A stretch of 64,000 nucleotides of DNA from NCBI GenBank assembly GCA_965279075.1, contig CBDIHI010000009.1, positions 367,926-431,925 on the forward strand. The letters run 5' to 3'. The stretch comes from SZAS-79 sp965279075 (GTDB lineage Bacteria > Pseudomonadota > Gammaproteobacteria > Burkholderiales > SG8-39). Shown in pieces: positions 36,351-44,454 of this stretch. A program made the translations under genes and the position numbers. The stretch's first letter is position 1. Each line of letters begins with the position of its first letter. The notes under the pieces were generated by a model. It saw only the letters and a program-made list of their open reading frames with translations. It was not told where the DNA came from and made no database searches.

Positions 36351-36932
36351 ATGCCCGTAAAACCCGTCAGCCGCTTCCCGGTTCCCGAGCTTTCCGCCCT
36401 CCCGGAGGACATCCGCACGAAGCTCGTTGCAGTGCAGGAAAAAGCCGGCTTCATCCCCAACGTGTTCCTTGCGCTGGCCCACCGGCCCGACGAGTTCCGC
36501 GCGTTCTTCGCCTATCACGACGCGCTGATGGAAAGGGAGGGCGGGCTGACGAAGGCCGAGCGCGAGATGATCGTCGTGGCCACCTCCGGCGCGAACGAGT
36601 GCCAGTACTGCGTCGTGGCGCACGGCGCGATCCTGCGCATCCGCGCCAAGGACCCGTTGATCGCCGACCAGGTGGCGATCAACTACCGCAAGGCCGACAT
36701 CACCCCGCGGCAGCGGGCGATGCTCGACTTCGCGATGCACATCGCGCTGGACGCCGCGAGCGCAGGCGAGGAGGACTTCGAGGACCTGCGCGCCCACGGC
36801 TTCACGACGGAAGACATCTGGGACATAGGCGCGATCGCCGCGTTCTTCGCGCTCTCCAACCGCATGGCCAACCTGACGGCGATGCGCCCGAACGACGAGT
36901 TCTACCTGATGGGCCGGGCCCCGAAAAAGTGA
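36351..36932 (+). CDS. Peroxidase-related AhpD-like protein
   Basis: A 193-residue carboxymuconolactone decarboxylase/AhpD fold protein of the 'uncharacterised peroxidase-related enzyme' group. The redox motif NECQYCVVAHG (Cys84, Cys87, His91) is intact. It may reduce hydroperoxides with a thiol partner. It lies 10 bases upstream of cbiX and divergent from the hydrolase. Confidence 0.88.
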   Translation: MPVKPVSRFPVPELSALPEDIRTKLVAVQEKAGFIPNVFLALAHRPDEFRAFFAYHDALMEREGGLTKAEREMIVVATSGANECQYCVVAHGAILRIRAKDPLIADQVAINYRKADITPRQRAMLDFAMHIALDAASAGEEDFEDLRAHGFTTEDIWDIGAIAAFFALSNRMANLTAMRPNDEFYLMGRAPKK

Positions 36933-36942
36933 GCGCAGGAAA

Positions 36943-37314
36943 ATGACCACGGGCATCGTCCTGTTCGCGCACGGCGCGCGCGACCCGCACTGGGCGCGGC
37001 CGCTGCTGCGCCTGCAGCGCATGCTCCACGAGCGGATGCCGGATTCGCTGGTCGAGCCGGCCTTCCTCGAGCACATGACGCCGACGCTCGAAGAGTGCGC
37101 CGGATCGCTGCTCGCGCGTGGCGCCTCCGAGATCTCCATCGTCCCGGTGTTCATCGCCAACGGCGGCCACCTGCGCGAGGACCTGCCGCGCCGCGTGGAG
37201 GCGATCAAGGCCGCGCATCCCGGCGTGCCGGTGCGCATCGCCCCGCCGATCGGCGAGGTGGACACGATCCTCGGGGCGATTTCCGGCTGGATCGAGGAAT
37301 TGCACCGCCCCTGA
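36943..37314 (+). CDS. Sirohydrochlorin ferrochelatase (CbiX/SirB short type)
   Basis: A 123-residue chelatase. The metal-ligand His is in VLFAHGARDPHW (His10), with a second conserved His in NGGHLREDL. The short form dimerises. It inserts metal, here most plausibly iron, into sirohydrochlorin to make sirohaem, which the NirB encoded 5 kb downstream needs. CobA downstream makes the precursor. Cobalt chelation cannot be excluded. Confidence 0.88.
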   Translation: MTTGIVLFAHGARDPHWARPLLRLQRMLHERMPDSLVEPAFLEHMTPTLEECAGSLLARGASEISIVPVFIANGGHLREDLPRRVEAIKAAHPGVPVRIAPPIGEVDTILGAISGWIEELHRP

Positions 37315-37381
37315 TTTCGCCTGTTTAGGCATGCTTCTTGCGGACCATGCTGTCCTGAGGACTAGGCTTTAGGGGACCGCC

Positions 37382-37957
37382 ATGCTGCGCGTCATGATCG
37401 TCGACGACAGCGAAGAACGCTCGCTTTACCTGCGCCTGATGCTGGAGCAGGTGGGCTACGCCGTGGTGGCCGAGGTGTTCGAGCCGGCGAAGATCTACGA
37501 GGCGGTCAGGACCCGGGCGCCCGACATCATCATCGTCGACACCGAATCCCCGTCCCGCGACACGCTGGAACACATCGCCGTGCTGTCCGAGACCGCCCCG
37601 CGCCCCATCGTGATGTTCTCCGCCGACCGGGCCAGCGACACGATCCGCGAGGCCGTGCAGGCCGGAGTGTCCGCTTACATAGTCGATGGGCTAGCCGCAG
37701 AGCGGGTCAAGCCGATCATCGAAGTGGCCATCGCACGCTTCGAGTCGTTCCAGGCGGTGAAATCCGAGCTCGCCCAGGTGAAGACCAAGTTGTCGGAGCG
37801 CAAGCTCGTCGAGAAGGCCAAGGGCGTTCTCATGAAGGCCCGCTCGATCGACGAGGACGCCGCCTACGGGGCGCTGCGCAAGATGGCCATGGAGCGCAAC
37901 CTCACCATCGGGGAAGTCTCCCGGCAGCTGCTGGCGGTGTCCGACCTGCTCGGCTGA
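37382..37957 (+). CDS. nasT: ANTAR-domain response regulator NasT (nitrate antiterminator)
   Basis: A 191-residue protein. An N-terminal receiver domain (acidic pair Asp8/Asp9, phospho-acceptor position Asp53 in IVDTESP) is followed by a coiled linker and a C-terminal ANTAR RNA-binding domain (about residues 130-190, LVEKAKGVLMKA and AYGALRKMAMERNLTIGEVS). ANTAR proteins bind dual hexaloop RNA hairpins and prevent termination. Exactly such a leader lies 110 bases downstream, before nrtA. The usual nitrate-sensing partner NasS is not adjacent. Confidence 0.94.
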   Translation: MLRVMIVDDSEERSLYLRLMLEQVGYAVVAEVFEPAKIYEAVRTRAPDIIIVDTESPSRDTLEHIAVLSETAPRPIVMFSADRASDTIREAVQAGVSAYIVDGLAAERVKPIIEVAIARFESFQAVKSELAQVKTKLSERKLVEKAKGVLMKARSIDEDAAYGALRKMAMERNLTIGEVSRQLLAVSDLLG

Positions 37958-37971
37958 GCTTCGCCGGAATT

Positions 37972-38008
37972 GGTGCGCAACATCTTTATTGTGCACCGCA
38001 ACAGGGCA
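37972..38008 (+). promoter_or_regulatory. Candidate NtrC binding region upstream of the nrt promoter
   Basis: A GGTGC-N16-GCACC dyad (37972-37997) and a TGCACC-N5-AGGGCA element (37992-38008) resemble NtrC half-sites (TGCACC-N5-GGTGCA). They lie about 55-90 bases upstream of the predicted sigma-54 start. The match is imperfect, so this is a tentative call. Confidence 0.35.
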
Positions 38009-38037
38009 ATTATGGCTCCCAATCCCCCCAAAAAGGC

Positions 38038-38053
38038 TGGCATGCCCATTGCA
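38038..38053 (+). promoter_or_regulatory. Sigma-54 promoter of nrtABC-cobA-nirBD
   Basis: TGGCATGCCCATTGCA matches the sigma-54 consensus TGGCAC-N5-TTGCW with one mismatch and exact -24/-12 spacing. The predicted start is near 38064, just before the ANTAR leader. Sigma-54 dependence implies nitrogen control by an NtrC-type activator. Confidence 0.82.
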
Positions 38054-38068
38054 TGAAGCAGGGCATCC

Positions 38069-38115
38069 GGTCGGACCAACGGCGGTCCGGCCCCGTTTTT
38101 AGCGATGAACAACGG
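38069..38115 (+). promoter_or_regulatory. Dual-hexaloop ANTAR target RNA in the nrtA leader
   Basis: Two adjacent hairpins. P1 is GGTCGGACC-[AACGGC]-GGTCCGGCC (38069-38092), nine pairs including one G-U. P2 is CCGTTTTT-[AGCGAT]-GAACAACGG (38093-38115) with one bulged C. Both loops are six bases with A at position 1 and G at position 4, the published ANTAR-binding rule. The 3' arm of P2 shares AACGG with the 5' arm of the terminator, so P2 and the terminator are mutually exclusive. Confidence 0.88.
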
Positions 38116-38170
38116 CGTTCTCGTGCATGCCCGCGCAAGCGGTGCGTGACCGACAACGCCGTTTTTGTTT
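38111..38170 (+). terminator. Regulated intrinsic terminator of the nrtA leader
   Basis: AACGGCGTT (38111-38119) pairs perfectly with AACGCCGTT (38155-38163) around an inner GCAA-capped hairpin, followed by TTTGTTT. It lies between the sigma-54 promoter and nrtA and should stop transcription unless NasT stabilises the overlapping P2 hairpin. Confidence 0.85.
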
Positions 38171-38198
38171 TCCGGAACCCACGCAATGGAGATGAACC

Positions 38199-39482
38199 AT
38201 GACCGCAGCCACCAAGCCCCCCGGATCGACCAAACGCGTGCAGGCGCGCCGCCGCTTCCTCGAGACCGCCACTAAGGCCGTCGGCGCCGCTTCGCTCATG
38301 GCCATGATCCCCACCCCGCTACGCAGCACCGTCTGGGCCGCAGGCTCGGACGCACCCGAGAAGAAGGAAGTCCGGATCGGCTTCATTCCGCTGACCGACT
38401 GCTCCTCGGTCGTGATGGCCTCGGTGATGGAGTTCGACAAGAAATACGGCATCAAGATCATCCCCTCCAAGGAGGCCTCCTGGGCGGCCGTGCGCGACAA
38501 GCTGGTCAACGGCGAACTCGACGCCGCGCATGTGCTCTACGGACTGATCTACGGCGTGCAGATGGGCGTCGGCGGCCCCAAGAAGGACATGAACGTCCTG
38601 ATGAGCCTGAACCACAACGGGCAGGCCATCTCCCTGTCGTCCAAGCTGCGCGAGAAAGGCGTGACCGACGGCGCCTCGCTCAAGGCGCTGATGATGAAGG
38701 AGAAGCGCGAGTACGTCTTCGCGCAGACCTTCCCGACCGGCACGCACGCCATGTGGCTTTACTACTGGCTGGCGGCCAACGGCATCGACCCGTTCCAGGA
38801 CGCCAAGGCCATCGTCGTGCCGCCGCCCCAGATGGTGGCCAACATGCGCGTCGGCAACATGGACGGCTTCTGCGTGGGCGAGCCCTGGGGCAACCGCGCG
38901 ATCGTCGACAAGATCGGGTTCACGGTCGAGACCACGCAGGCGATCTGGAAGGACCACCCCGAGAAGACGCTCGGCACCACCGCCGAGTGGGTGAAGAAGA
39001 ACCCCAACACCGCGCGCGCGATGACCGCCGCGGTGCTCGAAGCCGGCCGCTGGATCGATTCGTCGCTCAGCAACCGGCAGAAGACCGCCGAGACCGTCGC
39101 CGACAAGTCTTACGTCAACACCGACAAGGATGTGATCCTCGCGCGGATGCTGGGCCGCTACGAGAACGGCCTGGGAAAAAGCTGGGACGACCCCAACGCG
39201 ATGAAGTTCTACAACGACGGCTACGCGAACTTCCCGTTCCTGTCCGACGGCATGTGGTTCCTCACCCAGCACCGCCGCTGGGGGCTGCTCAAGGCTGACC
39301 CCGATTACCTGGCGGTGGCCAGGCAAGTCAACCGCATCGACATCTACAAGGAAGCCGCCGCGCTGACCAAGACGCCGGTGCCCAAGGACCTGATGCGCAC
39401 CTCCAAGCTGATCGACGGCGTGACCTGGGACGGCAAGGACCCGAAGAAGTACGCGGGCGCCTTCAAGATCAAGGCCGCCTGA
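38199..39482 (+). CDS. nrtA: Nitrate ABC transporter substrate-binding protein NrtA
   Basis: A 427-residue periplasmic nitrate-binding protein of the NrtA/NMT1 family. The N terminus has a twin-arginine signal (QARRRFLETATKAVGAASLM, residues 16-35). The mature part shows IGFIPLTDCSSVVMASVMEFDKK and GNMDGFCVGEPWGNRA, typical of NrtA. The signal peptide argues that this is the transporter subunit, not the cytoplasmic sensor NasS. It is the first gene of the assimilation operon and overlaps nrtB. Confidence 0.95.
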   Translation: MTAATKPPGSTKRVQARRRFLETATKAVGAASLMAMIPTPLRSTVWAAGSDAPEKKEVRIGFIPLTDCSSVVMASVMEFDKKYGIKIIPSKEASWAAVRDKLVNGELDAAHVLYGLIYGVQMGVGGPKKDMNVLMSLNHNGQAISLSSKLREKGVTDGASLKALMMKEKREYVFAQTFPTGTHAMWLYYWLAANGIDPFQDAKAIVVPPPQMVANMRVGNMDGFCVGEPWGNRAIVDKIGFTVETTQAIWKDHPEKTLGTTAEWVKKNPNTARAMTAAVLEAGRWIDSSLSNRQKTAETVADKSYVNTDKDVILARMLGRYENGLGKSWDDPNAMKFYNDGYANFPFLSDGMWFLTQHRRWGLLKADPDYLAVARQVNRIDIYKEAAALTKTPVPKDLMRTSKLIDGVTWDGKDPKKYAGAFKIKAA

Positions 39483-40414
39483 TGAGCGCGATATCCCTGC
39501 GAAAAGACGAGGCCTACCCGATGCCGGTCCTGGTGCACAGCACGCCCGCCCACCCGGCGGCACCGGCGATCGAGTCGGCCATCGAGAACCGGGCCCGCAA
39601 GGCCGCCGCCGGCGCGCCGGCAACGGGTACCGGCTACAGGCGCGTGCGCGCGCCGGAGTGGCTGATCTCGGTAATCGCGATGGTGCTGGGCATCGCGGCC
39701 TGCGTGGCCGTCTGGGAGATCGTCTCCAAGTTCAACTCCAGCATCCCCAACCCGCTCGTCGTCTGGAAGGCCGCCGTGGTGATCTACTCCGACCCGTTCT
39801 ACAGCAAGGGCCCAAACGACCAGGGCATAGGCTGGAACGTGCTGATGTCGCTGCAGCGCGTGGGCATAGGCTTCGGCGCCGCGGCGCTGGTGGGGATCCC
39901 GCTGGGCTTCGTCATCGGGCGCTTCAAGTTCCTGTCCGACATGGCCGCGCCGATCATCGCGATCCTGAAGCCCGTCTCGCCGCTCGCGTGGCTGCCGATC
40001 GGCCTCTTGGTCTTCAAGGCCGCCAACCCCGCGGCGATCTACGTGATCTTCGTGTGCTCGCTGTGGCCGATGATCGTCAACACCGCGGTCGGCGTGCGCC
40101 AGATCCCGCAGGACTACCTCAACGTCGCCCGCGTGCTGAACCTCTCGGAGTGGAAGGTCTTCACCAAGATCCTGTTCCCGGCGGTGCTGCCTTACATGAT
40201 CACCGGCGTGCGCCTGTCGGTCGGCGTGGCCTGGCTCGTCATCGTCGCGGCCGAGATGCTGACCGGCGGCGTGGGCATCGGCTTCTGGGTCTGGGACGAA
40301 TGGAACAACCTGAAGGTCGAGCACATCATCATCGCGATCATCACCATCGGCATCGTCGGGCTCGTGCTCGAGTACGTGATGGTGATGCTGGCGAAGCGCT
40401 TCTCTTACAACTAG
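39482..40414 (+). CDS. nrtB: Nitrate ABC transporter permease NrtB
   Basis: A 310-residue BPD-type inner-membrane permease. A cytoplasmic N terminus of about 50 residues precedes six membrane helices. GIGWNVLMSLQRVGIGFGAA and the EAA loop (NVARVLNLSEWKVFTKILFP) are NrtB signatures. It starts within the nrtA stop codon and lies 8 bases before nrtC. Confidence 0.95.
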   Translation: MSAISLRKDEAYPMPVLVHSTPAHPAAPAIESAIENRARKAAAGAPATGTGYRRVRAPEWLISVIAMVLGIAACVAVWEIVSKFNSSIPNPLVVWKAAVVIYSDPFYSKGPNDQGIGWNVLMSLQRVGIGFGAAALVGIPLGFVIGRFKFLSDMAAPIIAILKPVSPLAWLPIGLLVFKAANPAAIYVIFVCSLWPMIVNTAVGVRQIPQDYLNVARVLNLSEWKVFTKILFPAVLPYMITGVRLSVGVAWLVIVAAEMLTGGVGIGFWVWDEWNNLKVEHIIIAIITIGIVGLVLEYVMVMLAKRFSYN

Positions 40415-40422
40415 GAGGGAAC

Positions 40423-41214
40423 ATGGACAAGTTCCTGCGCGTCGAATCGGTGGGCATGAAGTTCGAAACCAAAAAGGGCGACTTTGTCGCGCTGACCGGC
40501 GTCGACCTCACCATCCGCAAGGGCGAGTTCGTCTCGCTGATCGGGCACTCCGGCTGCGGCAAGTCGACCCTCCTCAACCTCGTCGCCGGGCTCCTGCACC
40601 CGACCGACGGCGCGATGCTGCTCGCCGAGCGCGAGATCGGCGGTCCCGGTCCCGACCGGGGCGTGGTGTTCCAGAACCATTCGCTGCTGCCGTGGCTGAC
40701 CTGCTTCGAAAACGTGCACCTGGCCGTGGAGCGGGTGTTCGGCGCGACCGAGACCCGCGCGCAACTGAACGAGCGCGTGTCGAGGGCGCTCGAACTCGTG
40801 CACCTGACCCCGGCGGCGCAGAAGTTCCCGCACGAGATCTCCGGCGGCATGAAGCAGCGCGTGGGCATCGCGCGGGCGCTGTCGATGGAGCCGAAGATGC
40901 TGCTGCTGGACGAGCCTTTCGGGGCGCTGGACGCGCTGACCCGCGCGCACCTGCAGGACGAACTCGTCAAGATCGTCGCCGCCACCGGCAGCACGGTGCT
41001 GATGGTGACGCACGACGTCGACGAGGCGGTATTGCTGTCGGACCGCGTGGTGATGATGACCAACGGCCCGGCCGCGACGATCGGCGAGATCCTCGAGGTC
41101 GGCATCGCCCGCCCGCGCGACCGCCTCGCCCTGGCCAACGACCCGCGCTACATGGCCTGCCGCCGCTCCGTGCTCGAGTTCCTCTACCAGAAGCAACTCA
41201 AGGAAGCCGCTTGA
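40423..41214 (+). CDS. nrtC: Nitrate ABC transporter ATPase NrtC/NrtD type
   Basis: A 263-residue ABC ATPase with the ribosome-binding site AGGAGGGA. Walker A is GHSGCGKST, the signature is EISGGMKQR, Walker B is MLLLDEPFGALD and the switch His is in VTHDVDEA. It lacks the fused NrtA-like domain of cyanobacterial NrtC, so it resembles NrtD in domain content. It powers nitrate uptake through NrtB. Confidence 0.94.
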   Translation: MDKFLRVESVGMKFETKKGDFVALTGVDLTIRKGEFVSLIGHSGCGKSTLLNLVAGLLHPTDGAMLLAEREIGGPGPDRGVVFQNHSLLPWLTCFENVHLAVERVFGATETRAQLNERVSRALELVHLTPAAQKFPHEISGGMKQRVGIARALSMEPKMLLLDEPFGALDALTRAHLQDELVKIVAATGSTVLMVTHDVDEAVLLSDRVVMMTNGPAATIGEILEVGIARPRDRLALANDPRYMACRRSVLEFLYQKQLKEAA

Positions 41215-41999
41215 ACCCCACCCGAAATCGGGGTCAGAGTCGAATTTCCGCACGCGGGAAAGTCTGGTTGATCGGTGCGGGACCCGGCGACCCCGAATTG
41301 CTTACGCTGAAGGCCGTGCGCGCGCTCGGCGAGGCTGACGTCGTGGTCTCGGACGACCTCGTGAACCCGGACATCCTCGCGCACGCGCCCAACGCCCGCG
41401 TGGTGCGCGCGGGCAAGCGCGGCGGCTGCAAGTCCACGCCGCAGGCCTTCATCGAGAAGCTGATGGTCCGCTGCGCGAAGCGCGGCCTCGTCGTCGCGCG
41501 CCTCAAGGGCGGCGACCCCTTCGTGTTCGGGCGGGGCGGCGAAGAGTTGCTGGCGTTGGCGGCCGAGGGCATCGAGGTCGAAGTGGTGAGCGGCATCACC
41601 GCCGGCATCGGCGCGACGGCCGCGCTCGGCATCCCGGTCACGCATCGCGACATCGCGCGCGGCGTGACCTTTCTCACCGGCCACACCCGCGACGGCGCGG
41701 AGCCGGACTGGCAGGCGCTGGTCCGCTCGGGCACCACGCTCGTCGTCTACATGGGCGTGGCGAACCTGCCGCGCATCGCGCAGGCGCTGCTGGACGCGGG
41801 CATGCCTGCGTCGATGCCGGCCGCCGCGGTCCAGGACGGGACCACGTCGCGGCAGAAGGAAGTCATTTCCACGCTGTCCCGCCTCGAAGCGGACGTGGCC
41901 GCCGCCGGCATCGGCAGCCCGGCGCTGCTGGTGTTCGGCGAGGTCGTCGCGTTGGCACAGGTCCGGTCGGAAACCCGGGACGCGCGCCGCGCGGCCTGA
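41211..41999 (+). CDS. cobA: Uroporphyrinogen-III C-methyltransferase (SUMT)
   Basis: A 262-residue SAM-dependent enzyme that methylates uroporphyrinogen III twice to precorrin-2 for sirohaem. It has VWLIGAGPGDPELLTLKAVRAL, RLKGGDPFVFGRGGEE and the C-terminal QDGTTSRQKEVISTLSRL. TTG at 41211 overlapping the nrtC stop (TTGA) is the best start. The first 15 or so codons lie in a GGGGTCAGAGTC-containing sequence that looks like a repeat unit rather than conserved coding DNA. It feeds the sirohaem need of NirB. Confidence 0.92.
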   Translation: MNPTRNRGQSRISARGKVWLIGAGPGDPELLTLKAVRALGEADVVVSDDLVNPDILAHAPNARVVRAGKRGGCKSTPQAFIEKLMVRCAKRGLVVARLKGGDPFVFGRGGEELLALAAEGIEVEVVSGITAGIGATAALGIPVTHRDIARGVTFLTGHTRDGAEPDWQALVRSGTTLVVYMGVANLPRIAQALLDAGMPASMPAAAVQDGTTSRQKEVISTLSRLEADVAAAGIGSPALLVFGEVVALAQVRSETRDARRAA

Positions 42000-42009
42000 A
42001 GGAGCAGAC

Positions 42010-44454
42010 ATGAAGAAGATGAAGCTGGTGATGGTGGGCAACGGGATGGCGGGAGTGCGCACGCTCGAGGAACTCCTCAAGATCTCGCCCGACCTGTACG
42101 ACATCACCGTGTTCGGCGCGGAGCCGCACGCCAACTACAACCGGATCCTGCTCTCGCCGGTGCTGGCCGGCGAGATGACGCTGAAAGACATCATGCTGAA
42201 CGATGTCGACTGGTACGCGCAGAACAACATCACGCTGCACCTCGGCAAGACGATCACGAAGATCGACCGCAAGGCGCGCGAAGTCGTCGCCTCCGACGGC
42301 ACCGTGGCCGAGTACGACCGGCTGCTGCTCGCCACCGGGTCGAACCCATTCATGCTGCCCGTGCCGGGCGCGAAGCTCGAGGGCGTGATCAGCTACCGCG
42401 ACATCCAGGACACCAACGCGATGATCGACGCCGCGGCGAAGTTCAAGCATGCGGTGGTGATCGGCGGCGGCTTGCTCGGGCTGGAAGCCGCCAACGGCCT
42501 CAAGCTGCGCGGCATGGACGTGACCGTCGTGCACCTGATGGACTGGCTGATGGAGCGCCAGCTCGACCAGACCGCATCCACCATGCTGCAGCAGTCGCTC
42601 GAGGCCAAGGGCCTGCAGTTCCGCCTCAAGACCCAGACCGCCGAGATCGTGGGCACGCAGGACGAAGGCAAGGCGGGCCGCGTCAAGGCGGTGAAATTCA
42701 AGGACGGCAGCGAAGTCGCCGCCGACCTCGTGGTGATGGCCGTGGGCATCCGGCCGAACACCGCGCTGGCCGAGTCGGCCGGCATCCACTGCAACCGCGG
42801 CATCGTCGTGAACGACACGATGCAGACCTATGACCCGAAGATCTACGCCGTGGGCGAGTGCGTCGCGCACCGCGGCATCGCCTACGGGCTGGTGGCGCCG
42901 CTGTTCGAGATGGGCAAGGTCGCCGCCAACCACCTCGCGCATTTCGGCATCGGAAGGTATGAAGGTTCGGTGACTTCCACCAAACTCAAGGTCACCGGCA
43001 TCGACCTGTTCTCGGCCGGGGACTTCATCGGCAACGACGAGACCGAGGAGATCGTGCTGCACGACGCGGTCGGCGGCGTCTACAAGAAGCTGGTCCTCAA
43101 GGACAACCGCATCGTCGGCGGCGTGATGTACGGCGACACCGTCGACGGGTCGTGGTATTTCCAGCTGCTGCGCGACAAGCAGGACGTGCACGAGATGCGC
43201 GACCACCTGATGTTCGGGCAGTCGCACCTCGGCAACGCCGGCCACGCCGGGCAGAACAAGGCCGCAGCAATGGCCGACACGGCCGAGGTCTGCGGCTGCA
43301 ACGGCGTCTGCAAGGGCACGATCGTCACGGCGATCAAGGCGCAGGGGTTGTTCACGCTGGACGACGTGCGAAAGCACACCAAGGCCTCGTCCTCGTGCGG
43401 CTCGTGCACGGGGCTGGTCGAGCAGATCCTCGCTTCGACGCTCGGCGGCGCCTACCAGGCCTCCGAGGCCAAGATGAAGCCGGTGTGCGCCTGCACCGGG
43501 CACACGCACGAGGAAGTGCGCAAGACGATCCGCCAGCAGAAGCTGCTGTCCATCCCCGAAGCCATGGCCTTCCTCGAATGGAAGACACCCAACGGCTGCT
43601 CCACCTGCCGCCCGGCGCTGAACTACTACCTGATCTCGACCTGGCCGCACGAGGTGAAGGACGACCCGCAGTCGCGCTACATCAACGAGCGCGCGCACGC
43701 CAACATCCAGAAGGACGGCACGTTCTCGGTGATCCCGCGCATGTGGGGCGGGGTGACCAACGCTTCCGAATTGCGCCGCATCGCGGACGTGGTCGACAAG
43801 TACCAGATCCCCACGGTCAAGGTCACCGGCGGGCAGAGGATCGACCTGCTCGGCGTGAAGAAGGAGGACCTGCCCGGCGTGTGGAAGGACCTCGACATGC
43901 CCTCCGGCCACGCGTACGCCAAGGCGCTGCGCACCGTGAAGACCTGCGTGGGCAGCGAGTGGTGCCGCTTCGGCGTGCAGGACTCGACCGCCATGGGCAT
44001 CGCGCTGGAGAAGGACCTCTGGAAGATGTACGCGCCGCACAAGGTCAAGCTCGCCGTGTCCGGCTGCCCGCGCAACTGCGCCGAGTCCGGCATCAAGGAC
44101 GTGGGCGTGATCGGCGTGGACTCGGGCTGGGAGATCTACGTCGCCGGCAACGGCGGCATCAAGACCGAGGTCGCGCAGTTCCTCTGCAAGGTGAAGACCC
44201 AGGAGGAGGTACTGGAGGTCGCGGGCGCCTTCCTGCAGCTCTACCGCGAGGAAGCCCGGTACCTCGACCGCACCGTGCACTACGTCGAGCGCGTCGGCCT
44301 CGACTACGTGAAGGAGCGCGTGGTGGAGGACGCCGCCAACCGCAAGGAACTCTACGCGCGGCTGCGCTTTGCCCTCGAAGGCGAGCAGGACCCGTGGAAG
44401 GAGCGAATCGCCGGGATGGAAGCGCAGGAGTTCAAGCTCCTGGAGCCTGCATGA
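42010..44454 (+). CDS. nirB: Assimilatory NADH-nitrite reductase large subunit NirB
   Basis: An 814-residue enzyme reducing nitrite to ammonia. Domains in order: FAD/NAD(P) oxidoreductase (VGNGMAGVRTL at residue 9), a BFD-type [2Fe-2S] domain (CGCNGVCKG and SSCGSCTGL, about residues 420-475), a second Cys motif (VCACTGHTHEEV), and the sirohaem/4Fe-4S reductase domain with Cys646, Cys652 (TCVGSEWC), Cys686 and Cys690 (CPRNC). All cofactor ligands are intact. It overlaps nirD by 4 bases. Confidence 0.97.
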   Translation: MKKMKLVMVGNGMAGVRTLEELLKISPDLYDITVFGAEPHANYNRILLSPVLAGEMTLKDIMLNDVDWYAQNNITLHLGKTITKIDRKAREVVASDGTVAEYDRLLLATGSNPFMLPVPGAKLEGVISYRDIQDTNAMIDAAAKFKHAVVIGGGLLGLEAANGLKLRGMDVTVVHLMDWLMERQLDQTASTMLQQSLEAKGLQFRLKTQTAEIVGTQDEGKAGRVKAVKFKDGSEVAADLVVMAVGIRPNTALAESAGIHCNRGIVVNDTMQTYDPKIYAVGECVAHRGIAYGLVAPLFEMGKVAANHLAHFGIGRYEGSVTSTKLKVTGIDLFSAGDFIGNDETEEIVLHDAVGGVYKKLVLKDNRIVGGVMYGDTVDGSWYFQLLRDKQDVHEMRDHLMFGQSHLGNAGHAGQNKAAAMADTAEVCGCNGVCKGTIVTAIKAQGLFTLDDVRKHTKASSSCGSCTGLVEQILASTLGGAYQASEAKMKPVCACTGHTHEEVRKTIRQQKLLSIPEAMAFLEWKTPNGCSTCRPALNYYLISTWPHEVKDDPQSRYINERAHANIQKDGTFSVIPRMWGGVTNASELRRIADVVDKYQIPTVKVTGGQRIDLLGVKKEDLPGVWKDLDMPSGHAYAKALRTVKTCVGSEWCRFGVQDSTAMGIALEKDLWKMYAPHKVKLAVSGCPRNCAESGIKDVGVIGVDSGWEIYVAGNGGIKTEVAQFLCKVKTQEEVLEVAGAFLQLYREEARYLDRTVHYVERVGLDYVKERVVEDAANRKELYARLRFALEGEQDPWKERIAGMEAQEFKLLEPA

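Noticed and set aside
41863..44280. 805-codon minus-strand open frame opposite nirB
   Set aside because: NirB on the plus strand has all cofactor motifs; the antisense translation is low-complexity.
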